From Nitrosopumilales archaeon (lineage in GTDB: Archaea; Thermoproteota; Nitrososphaeria; Nitrososphaerales; Nitrososphaeraceae), in contig WJXE01000019.1 of assembly GCA_009665115.1 (NCBI GenBank), forward strand, positions 1 to 14,783: DNA of 14,783 bases, in the 5' to 3' direction. Below are positions 1-6,687 of the stretch, in pieces; position 1 is the stretch's first letter; each line of letters opens with the position of its first letter. Below the pieces are notes generated by a model, which worked only from the letters and a program-made list of their open reading frames with translations, did no database searches and was not told the origin of the DNA. A program made the position numbers and the translations under genes.

Positions 1-68
1 TAGAATTACAAAATTAATTAAGAAATTTCAAAATAATCAAATAGATAAATTTAAGCGCTGCTATTTCA

Positions 69-605
69 TCATTTCTTGTTAATTTTCAATAGCTTTTCCG
101 ATTGTTGTTTTGCCATCGATGATTTGGACTCGCTGACTAAAAGCTCAGCCTCATTTACGTTGCTTCTAATTGGGTCATCTTGATGTTCTGAGACAATTTC
201 TTGCACAGGGTGTTTTTGATGCTGTTCTTCTTGTTGGGTTGCAGAATCAAAAGAAACTAAAGTCCAATTTTCAATTAGGTTACAACTATTAGGACTATAG
301 TAAGCGTCAACTGAACACATATGTTCGACGGGACACGTCAGGCAGGGCGCCTCTTCGATAGTTTGGGTGCCGACAGGTAATTTGACGGCAAAGAGTTTAT
401 AAGTCCATCGTCCGTTTTCCAATATTTTCTCACGCTTTATAAGAGACCTTTTTTCAAGACGGATAGCTACCCGTGAGCCATCACGACTAGTCAGATCAAG
501 TTCCTTCCATAATTGTGATTGAAGGATACCATCTTTTCCATTGTTGATTATAATTCTAAAACTTTTTCCTGTCAAGCCTTCTACGTCAGCATCATTTAAT
601 TTCAC
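69..605 (-). CDS. tfeB: TFE-beta-like transcription factor (winged helix + Fe-S cysteine motif)
   Basis: Likely the beta subunit of archaeal transcription factor E, the relative of RNA polymerase III subunit RPC39/RPC34, which helps open the promoter complex. Residues about 8-75 read as a winged-helix domain (GKDGILQSQLWKELDL, then RLEKRSLIKREKI and an aromatic wing). It is followed by four cysteines C88, C91, C97 and C108 in a CxxCPxxxxC...C arrangement, the pattern used by TFE-beta for a cubane Fe-S cluster. Residues about 118-178 form a polar Gln/Glu/Ser-rich tail that is probably disordered. The start is GTG at 605; a TATA-like element at 621-630 lies so close that the mRNA is probably leaderless. 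It diverges from the TPR gene. The family call rests on the wing-plus-cysteine architecture and is fairly secure; the function of the tail is unknown. Confidence 0.8.
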   Translation of the reverse strand: MKLNDADVEGLTGKSFRIIINNGKDGILQSQLWKELDLTSRDGSRVAIRLEKRSLIKREKILENGRWTYKLFAVKLPVGTQTIEEAPCLTCPVEHMCSVDAYYSPNSCNLIENWTLVSFDSATQQEEQHQKHPVQEIVSEHQDDPIRSNVNEAELLVSESKSSMAKQQSEKLLKINKK

Positions 606-620
606 TAAGATAACCCCGAG

Positions 621-630
621 ATATACATAT
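621..630 (-). promoter_or_regulatory. TATA-like box of the TFE-beta gene
   Basis: The alternating A/T element atatacatat is centred about 21 bases before the GTG start at 605. This is close to the usual archaeal distance from TATA box to transcription start, so transcription would begin at or next to the start codon. No Shine-Dalgarno sequence is seen before the GTG, in agreement with a leaderless message. Confidence 0.5.
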
Positions 631-749
631 AGGCGCTGTACTGCTAAATAATCGTTTTGCAGTCGCTCTTGGCAAATCTAAGCACCGAGCGGAGTTGGCT
701 GGAAAATGATATGGAGATTATGCTTGTGGAAATGAAACATACTCCAAAT

Positions 750-758
750 CTATTTATC
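750..758 (+). promoter_or_regulatory. TATA-like box of the TPR gene
   Basis: The element ctatttatc is centred about 28 bases before the ATG at 782. This fits a leaderless or near-leaderless transcript. The 176 bases between the two divergent starts (606-781) carry this box and the opposing one at 621-630 and no evident gene. Confidence 0.5.
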
Positions 759-781
759 AGCGAGAGCAGCAATAAATCTTG

Positions 782-1918
782 ATGGGCAAATTCCTGGGAA
801 GGAAGCCTAAGCCAGGGTTAGACCCTGCTTCTGAAACCACAAATCATGTGAATTACGATGACAATTCGGAGTTCCAAAAGCGTGACCTGTATCAGAAAGG
901 CGTAAACCAAATGGCGAGCGAAAAGTTAGAAGATGCTATTCGCAGTTTTGATCTGGCTTTACGAATTGACCCAAAATATGTAGACTCGTGGATTAAAAAA
1001 GGATACGCGCATTTTCATCTTGCTCAATATCCCGTTGCCATTTCCTCGTACGACAAAGCGCTAGACGTAGATCTCAATAACGGGGAGGCATGGAATTTGA
1101 AAGGGTTAGCGTATTATAGAATGAATAATTACGAGAAAGCTGTCGCAGCGTGCGAAAAAGCAATTGATATTAATCCCAACGACGGAATGTCATGGTATAA
1201 CAAAGCATGCTATCTGACGGTTGTCGGAAAGGTGGACGAAGGCATGGAAGCTCTCAAGCGTTCAATAGAGATAGATATATCATATGCAAAGCGAGCCGTC
1301 CGAGATAGAGACTTTGAGAACGCGAAAGCAGAGGAAGGCTTTAGACGTATTATTGAAGTTGTAGTCCTAGAGTCTATAAGACAAGGCTACAACCATGTAG
1401 GTAAAATCGTCTGGGTTACAGGCATGGACAAATCGGAGGTCGAAGACGCTTTTATGCGGTTATCAATGAAAGGATTGACTGTAAGAAAAGAAAGGAAAGA
1501 AATCCATGGTTTTTTCACAAGTAAAGAGGAGTATTACGAATTAGTCAAGGAGATCGCTGATAAAGTTGGAGTGGCTAAACGCGTTGGTTTTTTTGGTCAC
1601 AGCAAGGAAGTATCTGCACCTGTACAACAGTTAAGGGATATTATCGAGGTCCTTGGAAAAGCGAAAGAATCAATAGAAAAAGGCGATGTTAATGCAACGA
1701 TCGAATGTTTTGACCAGCTTATTAACCCTACAAAGCACGGTACCGCAATGATAGAGCAGTTCTTTGATGAACACAGAGATTTGAGACTCTTTCAAATTAG
1801 GTTAAAGGACAAGGGACACGAGTATCTAAACTCGCACAAACCTGACATGACCAAGCTTATAACAGATATTGAGGCTAAGATGCGAACTGGGCCTGTCTCG
1901 AGATCAGCAAAGGATTAG
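782..1918 (+). CDS. TPR-repeat protein with C-terminal winged-helix-like region
   Basis: A 378-residue soluble protein with a basic N terminus (MGKFLGRKPKPG). Four consecutive 34-residue tetratricopeptide repeats occupy about residues 35-170. Each shows the W/Y-x-x-K-G/A ... A ... A-I-x-x-Y/F-x-x-A-L/I-x-I-D/N-P pattern, for instance WNLKGLAYYRMNNYEKAVAA and EKAIDINPND. A stretch at about 185-255 (RRIIEVVVLESIRQGY ... GMDKSEVEDAFMRLSMKGL, then a basic strand) looks like a winged helix, and the last 100 residues are helical and charged. TPR arrays bind partner proteins, so this could be a scaffold or DNA-associated adaptor, but no specific function is recognised. A TTG codon lies directly before the ATG at 782. 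ATG is chosen because it sits at the right distance from the TATA box at 750-758. Transcribed away from the TFE-beta gene. Confidence 0.9.
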   Translation: MGKFLGRKPKPGLDPASETTNHVNYDDNSEFQKRDLYQKGVNQMASEKLEDAIRSFDLALRIDPKYVDSWIKKGYAHFHLAQYPVAISSYDKALDVDLNNGEAWNLKGLAYYRMNNYEKAVAACEKAIDINPNDGMSWYNKACYLTVVGKVDEGMEALKRSIEIDISYAKRAVRDRDFENAKAEEGFRRIIEVVVLESIRQGYNHVGKIVWVTGMDKSEVEDAFMRLSMKGLTVRKERKEIHGFFTSKEEYYELVKEIADKVGVAKRVGFFGHSKEVSAPVQQLRDIIEVLGKAKESIEKGDVNATIECFDQLINPTKHGTAMIEQFFDEHRDLRLFQIRLKDKGHEYLNSHKPDMTKLITDIEAKMRTGPVSRSAKD

Positions 1919-2000
1919 ATCCGACAAGAACAGAGTCCAGGCCATGATTGCATAAACGCCTGACATTACCTCCCAACGTTCCAAATTATTGATTATACGG

Positions 2001-2014
2001 TTTTTGATCAAAAA
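2001..2014. repeat. Perfect 14-base palindrome downstream of the TPR gene
   Basis: TTTTTGATCAAAAA is its own reverse complement and lies 83 bases after the TPR stop codon. As RNA it could fold into a weak A-U hairpin, and on either strand it supplies a short U run. It may mark the 3' end of the TPR transcript, or be a protein site; the sequence does not decide. Confidence 0.35.
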
Positions 2015-2247
2015 GCCTATTGGACCAGCTTATCTTTTTTCATATCAGGTTTCGTAGCCTGTCTGAGGTGAAAAAGTACCTGCTCACAATACCGATGATA
2101 CTTTGCTGCCAGTTGACTTTAACTGAAGCTGGCTTGCAAATATTCAAATATGATATGCGGTCTACTGCATCCCTCAATAGACTAGATCGGAGATCGCACT
2201 AAAATGTTTAAGAAATAAAAATACATTGTTGCCAATCATTAGTAACG

Positions 2248-2256
2248 GTTAAATAA
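2248..2256 (+). promoter_or_regulatory. TATA-like box of the small winged-helix gene
   Basis: The element gttaaataa is centred about 26 bases before the GTG at 2278, which matches a leaderless start. No Shine-Dalgarno sequence precedes the GTG. This supports the GTG rather than an out-of-frame ATG at 2270. Confidence 0.5.
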
Positions 2257-2277
2257 TTTCTTTATCCTCATGATATT

Positions 2278-2535
2278 GTGAAACAGGTACAACTATTGCG
2301 GCTGCTCGTTAGAGAGAGAGCCATCGTCAGACTTTTAAAGACTATAGGATATTCAGAATATCCGACTCGAGAATTACTCCAGAGGCTAGGAGCATATGGT
2401 TATGGTCATAAACTTTTATTGAAGGCGCAACGTAATGGATTGGTCCAAAGAAAAGTCGTCAAGAACAAGGTATATAACAAACTCACAGGAGATGGCAAGA
2501 AGCTTATCAAATTAGCGAAAGAAATTGGAGTTTAG
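2278..2535 (+). CDS. Small winged-helix DNA-binding protein
   Basis: An 85-residue basic protein that reads as a single winged-helix domain. A first helix (QLLRLLVRERAIVRLLKTIG) is followed by a helix-turn-helix with YPTRELLQRLGAYGYGHKLLLKAQRNG, then a two-strand wing LVQRKVVKNKVYNKLT and a closing helix GDGKKLIKLAKEI. The domain is monomer-sized, as in small archaeal MarR/ArsR-like or chromatin-associated wH proteins. No ligand or metal-binding residues are evident and no target is known. The start is GTG with a TATA-like element at 2248-2256. It converges on tpiA, with 49 bases between the two stop codons. It is probably a DNA-binding regulator, but a specific function cannot be assigned. 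Confidence 0.8.
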   Translation: MKQVQLLRLLVRERAIVRLLKTIGYSEYPTRELLQRLGAYGYGHKLLLKAQRNGLVQRKVVKNKVYNKLTGDGKKLIKLAKEIGV

Positions 2536-2559
2536 TCTTAAAGGAACTTTCTTAGGCTT

Positions 2560-2573
2560 CTGTTCTAGAACAG
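2560..2573. terminator. Palindrome between two convergent genes, possible bidirectional 3' end
   Basis: CTGTTCTAGAACAG is a perfect 14-base palindrome placed between the stop codons of the winged-helix gene (2535) and tpiA (2585). As RNA it gives a 5-bp stem with a CUAG loop on either strand. No long U tract follows, so a terminator role is weakly supported. Confidence 0.3.
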
Positions 2574-2584
2574 TATTCGATTGA

Positions 2585-3262
2585 TTACTGGTCGTTAAAT
2601 CCGGAAGCCAATTCGTAGATTTTCTCGCTCCAAGAGTGTGATTTTACTATGCCACTTGCTACCAGAATCCCCTCTGCACCAAGTCGAGCTGCGCTGCTGA
2701 CATCGATTTTTTCCACAATTCCGGCGCCGCAAATTAGCTTTGTAGAACTAGAATACCGGGCTTTTGCTTCTACTGAACGCGTAATGAGTGAGGGATTATG
2801 TTTCGAAACAGCTTTTCCTGATCCAATTAATTCAGGAGGTTCGATCGCAATAAAGTCAGGGCGAAACTTTGCAATACTTGCTACCTCGTCAGGAGTTTTG
2901 GCACAAACTACCGAAGTCATCTGCAGACTGCGGAGACGTTCGATTAGCTTACGGATGGTTTGTCTCCCTAGTCTATGTTCGCTATGATTCAGGAGCGAAC
3001 CACTAGCTCCGAAAGACTTGGCCATTTCGGGAATGAAGAAGCCTGTAGCGGCACCTTCGGGCGCATCGTCGAGATGTTGGCACAGAACTGGGATTGGGAC
3101 GTTCTGACTTACAGCAGCGATTGATGCTTGCGGCGGAGCCAAAACAATCTCTACTTTCGTATCGTTGGCAACTTTCTGAGCTACTTTCGACAACTCAATA
3201 GTGTTTTGGCCATAGGTTTCTGGGTAATTTTTAAAATTGATAATAATAAGAGGAAGCCTCAA
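2585..3262 (-). CDS. tpiA: Triosephosphate isomerase, archaeal type
   Basis: Interconverts dihydroxyacetone phosphate and glyceraldehyde 3-phosphate in the cytosol. At 225 residues it has the short length of archaeal tetrameric TIMs. Visible signatures are the N-terminal NFK (N9, K11), the catalytic histidine in LLNHSEHR (H93), the catalytic glutamate in AIEPPELIGSG (E141), and the phosphate loops ICGAGI (177-182) and GILVASG (198-204). The start is TTG at 3262. It is the only usable start after the in-frame fbp stop and leaves a normal archaeal N terminus (LPLIIINFKNY). It lies 9 bases downstream of fbp in the same frame, with a G-rich GGGGG just before the start. The operon with fbp makes biochemical sense, because both aldolase substrates are interconverted by this enzyme. 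Confidence 0.95.
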   Translation of the reverse strand: MRLPLIIINFKNYPETYGQNTIELSKVAQKVANDTKVEIVLAPPQASIAAVSQNVPIPVLCQHLDDAPEGAATGFFIPEMAKSFGASGSLLNHSEHRLGRQTIRKLIERLRSLQMTSVVCAKTPDEVASIAKFRPDFIAIEPPELIGSGKAVSKHNPSLITRSVEAKARYSSSTKLICGAGIVEKIDVSSAARLGAEGILVASGIVKSHSWSEKIYELASGFNDQ

Positions 3263-3271
3263 CTGCCCCCA

Positions 3272-4405
3272 CTATTCCTGTACTTTGCTGTTGTGTTTGT
3301 TCAGGTTTGATTCTCCTTCTAGAGGCTTAAATTTCTTGTTGAGTTTTGACATTCTTGCTTCATATCCCTTATTGTACTCCAGTTCTTCTGGCACGAGCGT
3401 CGCTGGGTGAATGAATCCTTGGTTACGCATGATTATTGCTCTTTCAGCTGCCATGAATCGTTGCAGATCCCAGTCTGAGGTGCCAAACCCGTCAAGAGGA
3501 CCTGTCATTTTCCCGTTATGCATGCTGAATACTATGCATGAAACAATTGGCAAGGAATAATTTAAGCTAGCTGCCGAATTCAATTTGACTGGCATGAGCG
3601 GCAGATGATGGCTACCCCTTGTGTTTCCTGCGACAAAGTGAGGATTGTTAAATGCACTGCCTGCCTCCTCGGTTGCTGGAAAATCCTTTTGTGTCCGCAC
3701 GATAGCTATTGGATCATCCTTCCCCACATATGTACCTGCAATGTTGTGTAACCTGTCAGTCGATGCCGATACAATATGTTCTCCGTCAGATGAAAGAACT
3801 GATTGTATCACATATCTTCCAGGATACATAAGTGCTGCTTCGAGTTCTGGCTTGTCTTCCCACATTTTTAGGTCCGCTATCTTACCACCAATCACATCCA
3901 TTATCCTGAAAGTTACTCCAGCGGCCAGCTTTTCATTAATAAGGAGACCCGTATTACTTCTAGAGTCGACAAATATACGCCACATCGGAAAATTAAATGC
4001 ACCAGGCTCCGTCTTGTCTGCGGCAAAGATACAAAAAACTTCACTTGGCCGCTCCTCCATCTCGATCTCTGCTACCCCTGGACCCATTCCTCTCACATTA
4101 CCTGAAAACGAATCCTTCAGGAGGTCCTGGCCGGCACCGTACAACCCTTGTTCTTTAGCAACTATAGTCCCTTCTGTAAATGCATCCCAAGCAAGTTTAT
4201 GGACTCTATCGTTATCGACGCTGAGAGTATGACTCATGATAATATGAATATCATCCCCTGTATAACCTACATAATAATCGATTAACAGATCTTTTGCCTC
4301 TCTTCCAACAAAGCTTCTGACTGTCCCAACCAGTTCTTCACTTGGGCGAGTATGACCACCGATTCCTCCGATGTCTGCTTTAATTGCTGATAGTGTAATT
4401 CGCAT
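3272..4405 (-). CDS. fbp: Bifunctional fructose-1,6-bisphosphate aldolase/phosphatase (type V)
   Basis: Condenses DHAP and glyceraldehyde 3-phosphate, then dephosphorylates the bisphosphate to fructose 6-phosphate, which commits carbon to gluconeogenesis. The residues known from Sulfolobus FBPA/P are present: D11 and H18 in KADIGGIGGH, D51-D52 in TGDD, Q93, D130, and the Schiff-base segment TYVGKDD with Y226, K229, D230 and D231. Length is 377 residues, with a polar C-terminal tail of about 20. An open frame extends 17 codons farther upstream to 4456. The ATG at 4405 is preferred because the family begins MRITLSAIKADIGG and a GGAG ribosome-binding site lies just upstream (about 4413-4419). 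It is followed directly by tpiA in the same frame. Confidence 0.95.
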   Translation of the reverse strand: MRITLSAIKADIGGIGGHTRPSEELVGTVRSFVGREAKDLLIDYYVGYTGDDIHIIMSHTLSVDNDRVHKLAWDAFTEGTIVAKEQGLYGAGQDLLKDSFSGNVRGMGPGVAEIEMEERPSEVFCIFAADKTEPGAFNFPMWRIFVDSRSNTGLLINEKLAAGVTFRIMDVIGGKIADLKMWEDKPELEAALMYPGRYVIQSVLSSDGEHIVSASTDRLHNIAGTYVGKDDPIAIVRTQKDFPATEEAGSAFNNPHFVAGNTRGSHHLPLMPVKLNSAASLNYSLPIVSCIVFSMHNGKMTGPLDGFGTSDWDLQRFMAAERAIIMRNQGFIHPATLVPEELEYNKGYEARMSKLNKKFKPLEGESNLNKHNSKVQE

Positions 4406-4426
4406 ATCGAAACTCTCCTGCCTCAA

Positions 4427-4435
4427 GTTTAAAAC
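4427..4435 (-). promoter_or_regulatory. Proximal TATA-like box of fbp
   Basis: On the minus strand this reads GTTTTAAAC, centred about 26 bases before the ATG at 4405, so it could give a leaderless transcript. However, fbp also has a GGAG ribosome-binding site. That would be useful only on a longer transcript, such as one from the AT-rich TATA candidate at 4501-4516. Confidence 0.35.
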
Positions 4436-4445
4436 CTTTCTAATA

Positions 4446-4456
4446 ATGTGACACAT
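4446..4456. repeat. Inverted repeat ATGTG-N-CACAT upstream of fbp
   Basis: A perfect 5-base dyad around one central base, 41 bases before the fbp start and between its two TATA candidates. The size and position suit a small operator for a dimeric regulator, but a dyad this short can also arise by chance. Confidence 0.25.
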
Positions 4457-4500
4457 GATCTCTTAGGCTAGCGGCTCGAACCTGACACCAAATGAGTTGA

Positions 4501-4516
4501 TAATTTAAATTTAATA
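4501..4516 (-). promoter_or_regulatory. Distal TATA-like element of fbp
   Basis: The minus strand reads TATTAAATTTAAATTA, a long A/T element in the 199 bases between the 119-aa gene and fbp. Transcription starting about 25 bases downstream would leave a leader of roughly 75-80 bases that includes the GGAG site of fbp. Confidence 0.4.
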
Positions 4517-4604
4517 TGAGCTCACACAGCATTTGCGTAAAGGCAGACCGACCTATCCCTAGCCCCAAAATCTACGAAGAAAACGTACACAAGATTACTG
4601 CTAC

Positions 4605-4964
4605 CTAATTGTACTCTACATAATACTTGTAACGTCGCTCAACTTCTTTGTTTTCCCCTTGAAGCACCTTTTCAATCTCCTTTCGAAGGATCCCCCTAGC
4701 GTAATCTCTAAATTGATCGATTTCTGGGCCTTGCGGAAAGGTCGACAATGTATATTCGAAATGTTCCATGAATTCTACAACTTTGGTCCGGAATTCTGCC
4801 CTCGTGGGCAACTTGGTTTTCGATAGCTTAAAGCAAGTGGTAGCACATGCAGTAGAATATATTTTGGCGAGATCTTCGATCAGACGATCTATCTCAAAAT
4901 AGTCGTGCATAGGATAGGAATAGACCCAAAGCTTAAAACTATTCCCCGTTTTTTGATCGAACAT
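4605..4964 (-). CDS. Hypothetical protein, 119 aa, helical and charged
   Basis: I do not recognise the family. The 119-residue protein has no signal peptide and no membrane segment. It begins MFDQKTGNSFKLWVYSYP, continues with an acidic helix (IDRLIEDLAKIY), a segment containing ACATTCFKLSKTK with two cysteines, and long amphipathic helices ending in a highly charged C terminus (KEIEKVLQ ... EVERRYKYYVEYN). An ATG start at 4964 is preceded by an A/T-rich stretch with a possible TATA element near 4990-4997. It is probably real, given its length, its protein-like composition and the lack of a better competing frame. It lies upstream of fbp on the same strand, but the 199-base gap and fbp's own promoters argue against a tight operon. 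Confidence 0.65.
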   Translation of the reverse strand: MFDQKTGNSFKLWVYSYPMHDYFEIDRLIEDLAKIYSTACATTCFKLSKTKLPTRAEFRTKVVEFMEHFEYTLSTFPQGPEIDQFRDYARGILRKEIEKVLQGENKEVERRYKYYVEYN

Positions 4965-5193
4965 GATTTTTTACTATACGAATCTTGAAATGAATAAAGG
5001 TTTTTGTAAATAACCTGATGACAGTAATATTCACATAAGCATACCGCAGAGATGAAACAAGCTGAGCTGTTATCCAGACTCGGCAATGATGGGAGAAATG
5101 AATATGGCTATGCATTCAGATACTCGCTTTGGCTTGTCAAACGAATAGAAAGGTACAAATCAAGGTTTTGTCCATGGGTAGCCGAGGAATATA

Positions 5194-5361
5194 TTGCCGA
5201 TTACGGATGCTACCAAGAAACAGATAGCGCAACAGCGCAGACTTTTCTTTAAAGTCTGCTTTAAATGCGGTGTAAAGAATCCCATCTCTTCCACAAGGTG
5301 CAGAAAATGTCATGGAAGCCATATGAGGCTCAAAAACCGGACTTTGGGAGTCAAGAAATAA
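5194..5361 (+). CDS. rpl40e: Large ribosomal subunit protein eL40 (L40e)
   Basis: A 55-residue zinc-ribbon protein of the archaeal large ribosomal subunit. The translation begins MPITDATKKQIAQQRRLFFK and ends RLKNRTLGVKK, closely matching archaeal L40e. The zinc ligands are C22, C25, C36 and C39 in VCFKCG and TRCRKC. The start is TTG at 5194. An in-frame TAG at 5179-5181 rules out a longer N terminus, and a purine-rich GAGG lies about 6-9 bases before the TTG. It is transcribed divergently from the 119-aa gene and convergently with ilvC. The region 4965-5193 in front of it has no convincing gene. Confidence 0.95.
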   Translation: MPITDATKKQIAQQRRLFFKVCFKCGVKNPISSTRCRKCHGSHMRLKNRTLGVKK

Positions 5362-5457
5362 TTTCCTTTCACTAATAATTGGGATTGTGTATAAGGATAT
5401 CCGGAGAAAATGGAATAATCAAAGGTATGCCCTAGAGTAGTGCACCAAACTTGATCA

Positions 5458-5477
5458 TCAAATAGATTTGTATTTGA
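5458..5477. terminator. Hairpin between convergent rpl40e and ilvC
   Basis: A perfect inverted repeat TCAAATA-N6-TATTTGA lies 10 bases past the ilvC stop codon. An overlapping TTGATCATCAA palindrome sits at 5451-5461. The stem is A/T rich with no clean U run, so this is a possible 3'-end element for ilvC (or both genes) rather than a firm terminator. Confidence 0.35.
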
Positions 5478-5487
5478 GCGGCAGGTA

Positions 5488-6492
5488 TTATTTCTCCTGC
5501 GAATTTGGCCACATCATCTTGCGCATATCTTTTCCAATCTTTTCTACTTGGTGATTTTCAAGAACTTTCATGTATCGAGTGAACGAATTTTTTCCCTCTT
5601 TCTTGTAAACACTTACCCACTCTTCTGCGAACTGGCCTGATTGAATTTCTTTTAAAATCTCCTTCATTCTATTTCTTGATTCCTCATTAACCACCCTTGG
5701 CCCTCTGGTCAATCCACCGTATCTGGCGGTTTCACTTACACGTTCAAACATGCCAGTAATCCCATATTTTTGAATAAGATCTACTATTAATTTTAGTTCA
5801 TGAAGACATTCGAAGTACGCAACTTCGGGTTGGTATCCTGCGTCTACTAGCGTTTCAAAAGCATCCTTCACCAGAGAGTGTGCGCCCCCACAAAGATCTA
5901 CCTGCTCACCAAACCAGTCCGTTTCGACCTCCTCTTTAAAGGAAGTTTGAATTACTCCTGGTCTCGTGCTACCGATACCCTTCGCCATTGCCAACACCCT
6001 ATCCCAAGCTTTTTCTGTATGATCCTGATGCACGGCGACCAAAGATGGGGTGCCAAAACCTTGTAAATATAATTCTCGCACCAGTTGTCCTGGACCTTTA
6101 GGGGCTACCATGATCACATCCGCAGTTTTCGGGGGGACTATCCATTTCCAGTGAATTGCCGCTCCGTGAGAAAAGCTAAGTGCATTTCCTTCTGTCACAT
6201 GTGGGGCAATATACTTGGAGTACGTATCTGCCTGTTCCATGTCCGGAATCAAAATATGGATGATATCGGCGCCAGCCACGGCTTCTGATATGCCGATTAC
6301 TTTGTGGCCGTCCTGCTCTGCTAATTTCCAGGTCTTGCCACCTTTTCTCAGACCAATAACTACGTCGATTCCGGAATCTTTCATATTGCTCGCTTGGGCA
6401 CGACCTTGAATACCGTAGCCGATCACTGCGACGGATTGGTTTTTTATTGGATCGATTTTAACCTGTGCATCCAGCCATCTTTTGGCAGACAT
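5488..6492 (-). CDS. ilvC: Ketol-acid reductoisomerase, class I
   Basis: Catalyses the Mg2+-dependent alkyl shift and NAD(P)H reduction that turns acetolactate or acetohydroxybutyrate into the dihydroxy acid of valine, leucine and isoleucine synthesis. At 334 residues it is a normal class I enzyme. The Rossmann motif is GYGIQGRAQ (25-33), and the active-site residues H109, K132 (PKGPG), D192, E196, E228, E232 and S253 (SETA) are all present. The cofactor loop reads GLRKGGKTW (47-55). Many NADPH-dependent class I enzymes have S-x-S in this loop; here the first position is Gly and the second Thr, so cofactor preference may differ. The ATG at 6492 lies 27 bases from a TATA box and has no Shine-Dalgarno, implying its own leaderless promoter separate from the ilvB-leuB operon. 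Confidence 0.97.
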   Translation of the reverse strand: MSAKRWLDAQVKIDPIKNQSVAVIGYGIQGRAQASNMKDSGIDVVIGLRKGGKTWKLAEQDGHKVIGISEAVAGADIIHILIPDMEQADTYSKYIAPHVTEGNALSFSHGAAIHWKWIVPPKTADVIMVAPKGPGQLVRELYLQGFGTPSLVAVHQDHTEKAWDRVLAMAKGIGSTRPGVIQTSFKEEVETDWFGEQVDLCGGAHSLVKDAFETLVDAGYQPEVAYFECLHELKLIVDLIQKYGITGMFERVSETARYGGLTRGPRVVNEESRNRMKEILKEIQSGQFAEEWVSVYKKEGKNSFTRYMKVLENHQVEKIGKDMRKMMWPNSQEK

Positions 6493-6514
6493 AGCGATCG
6501 AGTGTGAAACTGTT

Positions 6515-6523
6515 CTATATATG
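6515..6523 (-). promoter_or_regulatory. TATA box of ilvC
   Basis: The minus strand reads CATATATAG, centred 27 bases before the ilvC ATG. This predicts transcription starting within a few bases of the start codon. It is one of the clearest promoter elements in the window. Confidence 0.6.
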
Positions 6524-6687
6524 CGCTATCCCGGTTTCGCTACTCTATTTTCCAAAAAATCAATGATTCTATGTGTTATACATTGGACCACTTCAGCATT
6601 TCACGACACCGTCACCGCTGGAGATGCAAGTCTTTTAATGCATACTTTTGATTTATATATGGATAGATAAACCCTGACCTCACCGAT

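Larger units (their letters stand above)
1919..2277. other. 359-base intergenic region with no convincing gene
   Basis: A 60-codon open frame at 2020-2202 has no recognisable protein character and no promoter or ribosome-binding site, so it is not called. The region holds a perfect palindrome at 2001-2014 and the promoter of the next gene near its right end. No tRNA or C/D-box RNA signature was found on either strand. Confidence 0.5.

Noticed and set aside
2020..2202. 60-codon plus-strand open frame between the TPR and winged-helix genes
   Set aside because: No protein-like composition, no ribosome-binding site and no TATA element at a suitable distance; it looks like a chance frame in A/T-rich spacer.
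3645..4232. 195-codon plus-strand frame
   Set aside because: Antisense shadow of fbp, which has all its catalytic residues.
4468..4490. tRNA T-loop-like string (ggttcgagcc on the minus strand)
   Set aside because: The flanking bases do not form a T stem, and no acceptor or anticodon arm can be built around it.
5058..5115. Possible C/D-box guide RNA with AGATGA, CTGA and ATGATGG-like boxes
   Set aside because: The C to D' spacing is too short for a guide and no terminal D box (CTGA) is present.
5052..5252. 66-codon plus-strand frame upstream of and overlapping rpl40e
   Set aside because: It overlaps the certain rpl40e gene in another frame and has no recognisable features.
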